Below are positions 7,127 through 13,465 of a stretch of DNA of 15,946 nt, piece by piece. Every line of letters starts with the position of its first letter. Position 1 is the stretch's first letter. A model generated the notes under the pieces. The model was not told the origin of the DNA. It searched no databases and worked only from the letters and a program-made list of their open reading frames with translations. The translations under genes and the position numbers were made by a program. This stretch comes from Polyangiaceae bacterium (lineage in GTDB: Bacteria; Myxococcota_A; Polyangia; Polyangiales; Polyangiaceae): assembly GCA_022447485.1 (NCBI GenBank), contig JAKVCH010000024.1:1-15946 (forward strand), written 5' to 3'.

Positions 7127-8128
7127 TTAGCGGCCAAAGTAGGCAACAAGCAAACTAAGAGCGATGAACCAAAGTGGCATGTAGGGTTCAAGATAGAGGC
7201 GTTGGAATCGGGCTCTTCCTTGAATATTGAGATCCTCCCAGCTGCCCGGAGTAAAGGAGCGTTTCCACGAGTACTTCCGTGTGTAGTCAATAAAGGCCGG
7301 CACACCCAAGAGTATTCCGGAGATCAAGCCGAAACTATGAGCAGAGTTTGCCACATTGCCCACCAAGCCCGTCGCAGAAATCAATAGCCAGGCGAGCATC
7401 CAGGTTGTGGTGTCTTTGTTCAGGGTAAGGTTTGCTTGCGGACAATAGCGCGAATACATCCAACGATAACCAAAAAGCCCATAGACGACCCCTGAGAGGC
7501 CTCCAAATAGAGGACCGGACATAAGAAATTGAGCCAGGTTGCTGAAGCCTGCGATGATGACCACCATCAAAACAAAGCGAAGGGTGCCGGAGCGGGACTC
7601 AATCGGTCCACCGAGCAAGTAGAGCCAGTAGAGGTTGAAGGCGATATGAAGAAAGCCAGAGTGAATGAAAATAGGCGTAATGAGTCGCCATGGTTGGCTC
7701 CAGTCAATTTGTAGAGAGAGGGCGCGAGCATTCACAGGTGGGGTGATCGAGAGTTCCGGAGGAAAGCGATCGCCGAACCCGTTGAGGAGAAAGCAGATGA
7801 TGGCGGCTGCCATCACGATCATCACCACTGGCGTAAAGCTGGTAGTCGCAGCCCGGCCTCGCAGGTTGAAAGCTGGAGTAGCAACGGGTTGACGGGCGGT
7901 GCGGCGTTCTTGGCGCTTTTTCTTGGCTTTCTTAGCGTACTCGTTCTCGCGATTTGGCTCAAATGTGCCGAGGCTCTTCTGAGCCTGGGGAAGGTCGCCG
8001 TCATTACGCACCCAGACTGAATAGCCCTCCTTCCCTTTTCTGGTTGTACTCTCAATGGAGAGGGTTTCGAGATAGTCGCAGAGGGCTTCTGCTTCTTGAG
8101 CATCCGCGCATATTTTTAGCTCTCGCAT
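7127..8128 (-). CDS. glpG: Rhomboid intramembrane serine protease, GlpG type
   Basis: This 333-residue protein follows E. coli GlpG over its whole length. Residues 1-60 resemble the cytoplasmic N-terminal GlpG domain (EALCDYLETLSIES, YSVWV, FEPNRENEY). A very basic stretch (65-80, KKAKKKRQERR) then leads to the membrane domain from about residue 98. Conserved features are His156, His161 and Asn165 in HSGFLHIAFN, the catalytic serine in FGGLSGVVYGLFGY (Ser212) and the catalytic histidine in ANSAHSFG (His264), so the Ser-His dyad is intact. Rhomboids cut transmembrane helices of substrate proteins within the membrane; the substrate here is unknown. A final hydrophobic segment (about 318-331) lies near the C-terminus after a soluble loop, so it may have seven membrane spans rather than six. 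It converges with the histidine kinase across 77 bp and lies downstream of the marC-like gene. Confidence 0.92.
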   Translation of the reverse strand: MRELKICADAQEAEALCDYLETLSIESTTRKGKEGYSVWVRNDGDLPQAQKSLGTFEPNRENEYAKKAKKKRQERRTARQPVATPAFNLRGRAATTSFTPVVMIVMAAAIICFLLNGFGDRFPPELSITPPVNARALSLQIDWSQPWRLITPIFIHSGFLHIAFNLYWLYLLGGPIESRSGTLRFVLMVVIIAGFSNLAQFLMSGPLFGGLSGVVYGLFGYRWMYSRYCPQANLTLNKDTTTWMLAWLLISATGLVGNVANSAHSFGLISGILLGVPAFIDYTRKYSWKRSFTPGSWEDLNIQGRARFQRLYLEPYMPLWFIALSLLVAYFGR

Positions 8129-8159
8129 AGGTCAATCTGCCCATAGCAAGTCGCTTCAG

Positions 8160-8202
8160 GCGGGGCTAGTCACCCTAGGCGGGGCTAGTGACCCTAGCCC
8201 TG
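8160..8202. repeat. Tandem 19-bp repeat with hairpin potential in the marC-glpG gap
   Basis: Two 19-bp units, gcggggctagtSaccctag, lie back to back at 8160-8178 and 8179-8197 with one difference (C at 8171, G at 8190). Across the second unit and its right flank, 8180-8188 can pair with 8194-8202 (core GGGCTAG/CTAGCCC, one G-T pair) around a 5-nt loop. No T-run follows on either strand, so a classic intrinsic terminator is not supported. It could be a protein-binding site, an mRNA-stabilising hairpin between the two genes, or a dispersed intergenic repeat. Confidence 0.7.
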
Positions 8203-8251
8203 GGGACGGGGTCTAGCTTTGCCAATTCGTCTGTTGGGTTGATTCGGCAAA

Positions 8252-8863
8252 TTAAAATTGAAAGTAGTCACGGATGCCTTCGAGAACAGCATTCGCCGCA
8301 ACTGCACTTAAGATCAGACCCATGATACGCGAGACGAGGCTCGCCCCCGCGCGACCGATCTTCCTGAAGATAGGCTCAGCAAGCAGCATTAAAATCCAGG
8401 CAGTGAGGAGTACAAGATAGGCCAGCCCTAGGGTGAAGAGCTGTGATGGCCAAGCATGCCGGTGATTGTCTGTCAGCATCACAATGCCTAAAAGCGCTCC
8501 CGGAGAAGCGAGGGACGGTATGGCGATTGGAAAGACCGCTAGCTGGAGGACGTCGCTCTTCAGCTTTGATTCTTCTTCTGGTTTCGAGTCGCCGAAAATC
8601 ATTGTGAGGGCAAAGAGAAAGAGAACGATGCCGCCCGCTGTTTGAAATGCGGCGAGAGGAATGCCCATACCTTCAAGAGCGACTTGGCCGAATACTGCGA
8701 AGAGCGTCAAAAGGCCGGCGGCAATGAGGACTGCCCGATTACGAATTCGGCGAGTCTTTTGATCGTTCAAGCTATGGGTCGCATCGACAAATACTGGAAT
8801 GGTGCCAATCGGATCGATCACAGACCAAAGGACAATAAAGGATTCAAAGAACTCGTTGTGCAT
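8252..8863 (-). CDS. MarC family (UPF0056) inner-membrane protein
   Basis: This 203-residue protein has the typical length of the MarC family and about six hydrophobic membrane segments. Family hallmarks are the N-terminal FIVLWSVIDPIGTIPVFV, with its Asp-Pro, the segment AGGIVLFLFALTMIFG, and FPIAIPSLASPGALLGIVML in the middle. The family's transport substrate is not established; despite the name, E. coli MarC has no confirmed role in multidrug resistance. A good Shine-Dalgarno AGGAAGG (plus-strand 8873-8879) lies nine bases before the ATG at 8861-8863. The glpG gene follows 123 bp downstream on the same strand, with a hairpin-forming repeat between, so they may be co-transcribed or separated there. 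It is divergent from aqpZ. Confidence 0.9.
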   Translation of the reverse strand: MHNEFFESFIVLWSVIDPIGTIPVFVDATHSLNDQKTRRIRNRAVLIAAGLLTLFAVFGQVALEGMGIPLAAFQTAGGIVLFLFALTMIFGDSKPEEESKLKSDVLQLAVFPIAIPSLASPGALLGIVMLTDNHRHAWPSQLFTLGLAYLVLLTAWILMLLAEPIFRKIGRAGASLVSRIMGLILSAVAANAVLEGIRDYFQF

Positions 8864-9041
8864 GGGGCGCAGCCTTCCTGGAGAGCAGGTTTACATTCTC
8901 TGACATAAACGCAAGCAGAGAGCTGTCACGTGACCATGTGTTCCTTTTTGGGAAAGGTGAAATTCAGGTTTTACTCGCAATTGACGAGAGCTTTCTGTGG
9001 TTGCTTGACTCCTTGAGGTAGGAGGAGTTCAAACCGATACT
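8864..9041. promoter_or_regulatory. Divergent intergenic region between marC-like gene and aqpZ
   Basis: At 178 bp this is the longest gap in the window. It contains the Shine-Dalgarno sites of both genes (minus-strand AGGAAGG at 8879-8873, plus-strand AGGAGG at 9020-9025). TTGAC occurs twice on the plus strand (within 8975-9015), but no matching -10 hexamer is evident at the proper spacing, so no promoter is called. Confidence 0.4.
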
Positions 9042-9746
9042 ATGATCAAGAAGGTTGGGGCTGAGTTTATTGGTACATTTTGGTTGGTTTTTGGTGGCTG
9101 CGGTAGTGCTGTTCTAGCTGCGGGTTTCGATGGAACGGATTCTAATTTAGGGATCGGACTCCTGGGAGTCTCTCTTGCCTTCGGTTTAACAGTCTTGACC
9201 ATGGCATTTGCTATTGGCCACATCTCTGGGTGTCATCTCAACCCTGCGGTTACCTTGGGCCTGTGGGCGGGCGGACGTTGTGATAAGAAAGATATCGCGC
9301 CCTATATTCTCGCCCAGGTGTTGGGGGCGATTGCCGCGGCAGCGATTTTGTATGTGATCGCTATCGGCAAGCCAGGAGCAGAAATCGGTGGATTTGCTGC
9401 GAATGGTTACGGTGAACACAGCCCCGGAGGGTACAACTTCCTGTCGGCTTTCGTGGCTGAAGTTACTCTCACCGCTCTGTTTTTGGTGGTGATTATGGGT
9501 AGTACGGATTCTCGTGCACCCGCTGGACTTGCACCTATCGCGATAGGCCTATGTCTGACCTTGATCCATCTCGTGGGCATCCCCGTGACGAATCTCTCCG
9601 TCAATCCAGCGCGCAGCACGGGACCTGCTCTTTTTGCCGAGGGCTGGGCGCTTACCCAGCTTTGGTTCTTCTGGGTGGCACCAATTGTTGGAGGCATTTT
9701 AGGCGGTTGGGGCTACCAGCTGCTCTTTTCTGACGAAGAGAAGTAG
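9042..9746 (+). CDS. aqpZ: Aquaporin Z water channel
   Basis: This 234-residue protein is very close to E. coli AqpZ: GTFWLVFGGCGSAVLAAGF (11-29), LAFGLTVLTMAFAIGHISG, GYGEHSPGGYNFLSA and LWFFWVAPIVGGI. It has six membrane spans and two half-helices with the NPA signatures at 67-69 and 188-190. The aromatic/arginine filter keeps Phe47, His176 and Arg191, which mark a water-selective channel rather than a glycerol facilitator. The fourth filter position (Thr183 in E. coli AqpZ) is Leu185 here, in VTNLSVNPARS. The protein forms tetramers in the inner membrane and lets water equilibrate. An AGGAGG at 9020-9025 lies 16 bases before the ATG, farther than usual, with no closer in-frame start. It is divergent from the marC-like gene across 178 bp. 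Confidence 0.96.
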   Translation: MIKKVGAEFIGTFWLVFGGCGSAVLAAGFDGTDSNLGIGLLGVSLAFGLTVLTMAFAIGHISGCHLNPAVTLGLWAGGRCDKKDIAPYILAQVLGAIAAAAILYVIAIGKPGAEIGGFAANGYGEHSPGGYNFLSAFVAEVTLTALFLVVIMGSTDSRAPAGLAPIAIGLCLTLIHLVGIPVTNLSVNPARSTGPALFAEGWALTQLWFFWVAPIVGGILGGWGYQLLFSDEEK

Positions 9747-9885
9747 CTGATGCAATGGGCTTCCGGTAGGGGTGCTCGAGCAGCAATCACGCCGGAGCAT
9801 GTGTTGGTCTTTCTCTTCACTGAAGGCTGGCGTCCGAGAATTGCGATGATGCAGCACATCGATTTCCGTGTGCTAAGGGAGGGTC

Positions 9886-10695
9886 GTGGAATCGATAACC
9901 CCAGCAACACGCCTTCAGTGCTCCACCATGGAAGACTGGGCGCGATTTTTCATTCGAACGGAGTCCCTGGCCGTTAAATCGACACCACCGCCCATGCCGT
10001 CTGTCTGGCAGGAGTCTGCAGATGCGATTGATCTCAGCCCCGGCAGACCGACGGAACTGAGCCTAACGAGGAAATTGCCTCAGAGTGTGAAGTTATCTCA
10101 GCTGAGAGACCCTGATGTGCGTGCTCAAGTCATGCATAAATTTTGGCATCATGAGCTCTCTGCAGCCGAATTGATGGCCTGGGCGATTTTGCGGTTTCCA
10201 AGCGCCCCCGAAAAGTTCAAAAAAGGCTTGGCGAAGATTGCTCGCGATGAGCTGAGACATATGAAGCTGTACGAAAATTATCTTCTCGAGCGCGGTTATC
10301 GGTTAGGTACATTTCCAATTCGAGACTGGCTCTGGGAGCGTGTGCAGTTCGTTGAGTCTCCACTCCAATTTGTGGCTCTTTTAGGAATTGGGTTTGAAGG
10401 GGCGAACCTAGACCATGCAGAGCGCTTTGAGCGAATGTTTCGTGAAAGCGGTGATTTGGAGGCGGCGGGCATTCAAGCTCAAGTTGGTCGCGAGGAAGTG
10501 CCCCACGTACGTTTTGCTGCCTATTGGTTCGAGTCTTGGACCGGGGGCCTCGACTTTTCCTCTTGGCGAGAGCAGTTACCGTCGGATCTTGGGCCCAACG
10601 CCGTCCAGGGGAAGGTTCTTTCAAAAGCAGCCAGGCAAAAAGCCAACCTCTCACCAAATTTTCTTCATGAATTACGGGAGTGGCGACGCTCGTGA
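9886..10695 (+). CDS. DUF455 family ferritin-like protein (putative di-metal)
   Basis: This 269-residue protein has the length and layout of the DUF455 family. The N-terminal part contains the family-like WARFFIRTESLAVKSTPPP, followed by a four-helix ferritin-like core. Candidate metal ligands are Glu90 or Glu95 (HHELSAAE), Glu122 and His125 (DELRHM), Glu171 (FEGANLDH) and Glu204 with His207 (REEVPHV), the E...ExxH...E...ExxH arrangement of carboxylate-bridged di-iron proteins. No reaction is established for the family. The start taken is GTG 9886, preceded by TAAGGGAGG (9874-9882). ATG 9928 would remove 14 residues but has no ribosome-binding site. The stop codon overlaps the next gene, so it is probably translated together with the ATP-grasp protein; joint action on one substrate is an inference. 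It could also be co-transcribed with aqpZ 139 bp upstream. Confidence 0.87.
   Translation: MESITPATRLQCSTMEDWARFFIRTESLAVKSTPPPMPSVWQESADAIDLSPGRPTELSLTRKLPQSVKLSQLRDPDVRAQVMHKFWHHELSAAELMAWAILRFPSAPEKFKKGLAKIARDELRHMKLYENYLLERGYRLGTFPIRDWLWERVQFVESPLQFVALLGIGFEGANLDHAERFERMFRESGDLEAAGIQAQVGREEVPHVRFAAYWFESWTGGLDFSSWREQLPSDLGPNAVQGKVLSKAARQKANLSPNFLHELREWRRS
10676..10695 (+). promoter_or_regulatory. Ribosome-binding site and GTGA start/stop overlap for the ATP-grasp gene
   Basis: GGGAG at 10676-10680 is followed 11 bases later by GTGA at 10692-10695, where the GTG start overlaps the TGA stop of the DUF455 gene. This arrangement decides the start in favour of 10692 over the in-frame GTG at 10680, whose own upstream sequence (ttcatgaattacggga) leaves the purine run too close. 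It also implies translational coupling. Confidence 0.6.
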
Positions 10696-11576
10696 CGAAG
10701 AAAGCACTTCTCTGGGTACTCCATCCTGATGCTGAACGTGAATTGGCAGCGCGACATTCTTACGAGGTAAAGTCAGCCTACAAGAGGAGAATCGAGGAGC
10801 GTAGAAAGCTCTTTGAAGGATTGTCGATGAACGATGCGATGCTCTTCGTTCATGAGTTAGATAGTCGTTATCGCGATTATCAACCAGTCTTCTGGTGCCC
10901 CACAAAATATGCATTAGAGCGTAGTGCTGCGGCGGGCCTCGTAGCGTCCGTTTACCCTGCCATGGAGGTTCTGCGTGTTGTTCACGATAAACGCTTTTTG
11001 AGTCGAGAGTTATCAGAGCTCTGCATTCCTGGTCGTCGAGTGATCTCAAGTCTTGACGAATGGGAAAGTTGTCGTCAGGAGACGGAAGGTCCGATTCGAA
11101 CGAAAAGACCATTTGGGTACGCCGGCAAGGGGCAGAGAACCTGGCAACTTGCTATGAGAAAAGACGATAGGAAGTGGCTCGACGATAGCCTCCGTCAGGG
11201 CGGCTTTGTTGCGGAGCCTTTTCTCGCTGAGGCGAGGGAGTTTTCGGTGCATGGCTTGGTGGATGCGGATGGCGTCTTACTCGGCTCACCTTGCCGCTTA
11301 GAAACCGATCAAGCAGGTGCACCCGTCAGTATTTGCCGGTTGGAATCCGGTGGGACTGTGACTGGGGCGCCGGCGGAGGAAGACGTTCAGGCTATCGGCA
11401 CACGGGTCGGGGAAGCTCTGCACTCGGCCGGGTACTTTGGTGCCTTTGGCATCGATTTACTCGGCGTTGGAAAGCACTTTTTCTTAGTCGATTTGAATCC
11501 ACGGTTTAGTTTAGGTTGGAGTATCGGTCTGGGAGAGAAGCGGGCAGAGGCGCTAGAGCGACTTTTAAGAGGCTGA
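10692..11576 (+). CDS. ATP-grasp domain protein (putative carboxylate-amine/thiol ligase)
   Basis: This is a 294-residue protein of the ATP-grasp superfamily, whose members activate a carboxylate as an acyl phosphate and join it to an amine or thiol. Visible features are Lys138 before a Gly-rich loop (RPFGYAGKG, 139-147), Glu175-Pro176 (FVAEPFLAE), an acidic residue in FGIDLLG (252-258) and the metal/ATP motif VDLNPRFSLG (266-275). The domain is compact, with a short N-terminal pre-grasp part (about 1-110), and the acceptor substrate cannot be read from it. I chose GTG 10692 because its GTGA overlaps the DUF455 stop by 4 bp and GGGAG (10676-10680) precedes it. GTG 10680 (four residues longer) would sit on that GGGAG. 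The close coupling to a ferritin-like protein suggests a two-step modification. The gene is followed by a 105-bp AT-rich gap. Confidence 0.83.
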   Translation: MTKKALLWVLHPDAERELAARHSYEVKSAYKRRIEERRKLFEGLSMNDAMLFVHELDSRYRDYQPVFWCPTKYALERSAAAGLVASVYPAMEVLRVVHDKRFLSRELSELCIPGRRVISSLDEWESCRQETEGPIRTKRPFGYAGKGQRTWQLAMRKDDRKWLDDSLRQGGFVAEPFLAEAREFSVHGLVDADGVLLGSPCRLETDQAGAPVSICRLESGGTVTGAPAEEDVQAIGTRVGEALHSAGYFGAFGIDLLGVGKHFFLVDLNPRFSLGWSIGLGEKRAEALERLLRG

Positions 11577-11681
11577 ATTTTAAGCAAATTCCGCGATGAG
11601 TGGATTTTTGGAAAAATTTCCTTTCGAAATTCTTTTCGTTGCGAATAAGAGCTGGCTCAAGTTTGTTAGAGCGCTTGAAAA

Positions 11682-12308
11682 GTGAAAAGTAATTTCACCC
11701 AACGGAGCTTCGTTTCGGCGCTTGCTCGTGGCTCAATCGAAGTATATGACCCGCACGAACTCCGGCGCAGGAGAAGTAAAATTTTACGCAACAAAAATAA
11801 TCGACGATACAAGGTTCTGAGTCCTCGCGAAGCTCGGATCGTGGGAGCCGTCGGAGAAACTCTTTTCCCTGCAGACGGGGGGAGTATGCCCACGGTGCAG
11901 GATGCGAAGGTCATTGACTATATGGATGACCTGCTTCTGAATCTCCAATTCCAAGAGCGAATTCTGATACGCGCCTTGCTGACGTTGGTGGAAGTCCAGT
12001 CGCTCGCCTTTAACGGCTGGAAGCCAAAGCTTTTCAGTCGAGCAACGATGGATGAGCGTACCCGCAATTTGAAAGGTTGGGAGACATCAAGGCTCTTTCA
12101 TCGTCGAGTCGTCTTTATGTCGATCAGAACCTTGCTGCTCTGGGCTTATGTTGACAGCCGTGAGGCAGAGCGGGGCATAGGCTTGGACCCTGAGTCTCGC
12201 CAAGAAGCTCGTCAAGCAGCGGCGCGCCGCGCCATTCTTCGAGCGTCTCAAGCGCAGGCCGAGGCGAGCTCAGCCGACTCTTTCTCTGGCCGCTTGAATG
12301 CACAGTAG
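11682..12308 (+). CDS. Gluconate 2-dehydrogenase subunit 3-like small subunit of a GMC oxidoreductase
   Basis: This 208-residue protein resembles the subunit-3 family that partners flavin-containing GMC dehydrogenases. The hallmark helix is LSPREARIVGAVGETLFP (46-63), followed by ADGGSMPTVQDAKVIDYMDDLL. The C-terminal half has the family's pattern of LFSRATMDERTRNLKGWETS, a basic pair, then FMSIRTLLLWAYVDS and a Gly-rich GIGLDP. Many relatives carry a Tat signal; here the N-terminus is basic (RRRRSKILRNKNNRR, 29-42) with no hydrophobic stretch, so a cytoplasmic location is more likely. The tail (171-208) is Ala/Gln/Arg-rich. The start is GTG 11682, the first possible start after an in-frame stop at 11676; no clear ribosome-binding site is seen. 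The sulfotransferase follows after 17 bp, and the presumed partner, the GMC protein, is two genes further on. Confidence 0.75.
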   Translation: MKSNFTQRSFVSALARGSIEVYDPHELRRRRSKILRNKNNRRYKVLSPREARIVGAVGETLFPADGGSMPTVQDAKVIDYMDDLLLNLQFQERILIRALLTLVEVQSLAFNGWKPKLFSRATMDERTRNLKGWETSRLFHRRVVFMSIRTLLLWAYVDSREAERGIGLDPESRQEARQAAARRAILRASQAQAEASSADSFSGRLNAQ

Positions 12309-12325
12309 TCGACCGAAAAATATTC

Positions 12326-13465
12326 ATGACACAAATCGAAATTAAAGACCGCTGGTCTCAAGAGCAGTTGATCACGGGCGTCGCTCTGAAGAACTGGCGC
12401 GAAATCCTCAAGCAAAATAACTGGCATGTCGATCGGGAATATTACCATCGGTTTGCATGGATCACTGGTCTAGCTACCCTAAGCTCTACCTTTGCGGCGA
12501 TAGAAAACGCTCGTTTTCGTCAGCAGCTGGAGGAGATGGAGATCTCGCCGACTCCTCTCTTCATTCTTGGGCATTGGCGGACTGGTACGACCCATATGCA
12601 TAATATGCTCGGTCGCGATCCGAACCATACGTTCTCCACGCTTTATCAAGTTCTTTTTCCCGATTCGTTTTTGACCACCGGGCGAATGGGGCCCAAGTTG
12701 CTGAAGAACGCTGTTCCAGATAAGCGCTCCTACGACAACGTTGTGCAAAATTTCTTCGAGTCAGCCGAGGACGAAATCGGCTTGATGAAAATGACTGGTG
12801 GCCTTTCTTTCTATGGGGCCATCCTCTTCCCGGACCGGGCTGCGGAATACGAAAAATACCTCGACTTCCTCGAGGCAACCCCAGCCGAGCGAAAGAGGTT
12901 TAAAGACTCGCTCCAACTCTTTATCAAGAAGATTATGTTGGCCACCGGCGGCAAGCGAGTCGTAGTTAAGTCTTGTGCCCATAGCGCACGTATTCGCATG
13001 ATTCTTGACGTCTTTCCGGATGCGAAGTTCATTCACATACATCGCCATCCTGCTCGAGCCTTTCGTTCGATGGTGCACATGCGGGAGAAGGTCGATTGGG
13101 AGAACTTCATGCACTTGCCAAAGCAAGAGTTTGTCGACCAGCGCTGGGAGCATACAGCCACGATTGGCGGAAGGCTCTACACCCGACTCATTGAAGACAG
13201 GCACCTCATCCCCAAGAATAACCTGGTGGAAATTGCCTACAAGGACCTGGTCGGCAATGAGCTAGATGTGCTGCGCGGCATCTACGAGCAATTAGAGATT
13301 CCCGATTGGGATCAATTTGAGAGAGAACTCACCCCTTATCTTGAGTCAATTCAAGGATACAAAGTGAATAAGTTGCAAATGGAGCCAGAGCTTGAGCAAT
13401 TTGTTTACGACCGTTGGCGTCATGTTTACGACACCTATGGCTACCAAAAGGAATACGGAGAATGA
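12326..13465 (+). CDS. PAPS-dependent sulfotransferase family protein
   Basis: This 379-residue protein has the two PAPS-binding motifs of the bacterial sulfotransferase family: a 5'-phosphosulfate loop GHWRTGTTHMHNML (82-95) and the 3'-phosphate motif FIHIHRHPARAFRSM (235-249), with Arg240 and Ser248. It should move a sulfuryl group from PAPS to a hydroxyl or amine of a small molecule, lipid or glycan in the cytoplasm. The usual KSP segment between the motifs reads VVVKSCAHSARI here, with Cys217 in place of Pro. The ~75-residue N-terminal helical part may shape the acceptor site. There is no signal peptide, and no clear ribosome-binding site is visible. Its stop overlaps the next start (ATGA at 13462-13465), so it is coupled to the aminotransferase gene. 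The acceptor cannot be predicted; the neighbours suggest an amino-alcohol or amino-lipid. Confidence 0.88.
   Translation: MTQIEIKDRWSQEQLITGVALKNWREILKQNNWHVDREYYHRFAWITGLATLSSTFAAIENARFRQQLEEMEISPTPLFILGHWRTGTTHMHNMLGRDPNHTFSTLYQVLFPDSFLTTGRMGPKLLKNAVPDKRSYDNVVQNFFESAEDEIGLMKMTGGLSFYGAILFPDRAAEYEKYLDFLEATPAERKRFKDSLQLFIKKIMLATGGKRVVVKSCAHSARIRMILDVFPDAKFIHIHRHPARAFRSMVHMREKVDWENFMHLPKQEFVDQRWEHTATIGGRLYTRLIEDRHLIPKNNLVEIAYKDLVGNELDVLRGIYEQLEIPDWDQFERELTPYLESIQGYKVNKLQMEPELEQFVYDRWRHVYDTYGYQKEYGE

Noticed and set aside
7052..7387. Plus-strand open frame after the histidine kinase
   Set aside because: It lies almost wholly antisense to the glpG C-terminus, which has clear family motifs.
9750..9977. 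Plus-strand 75-codon open frame between aqpZ and the DUF455 gene
   Set aside because: It overlaps the DUF455 start in another frame, its product resembles nothing I know, and the DUF455 frame explains the region from 9886 onward.
11601..11630. AT-rich ATTTTT/AAAAAT and GGAAA/TTTCC inverted repeats after the ATP-grasp gene as a promoter or terminator
   Set aside because: The stem is short and almost all A-T, with no GC core or properly placed T-run, and no -35/-10 pair with good spacing could be chosen.
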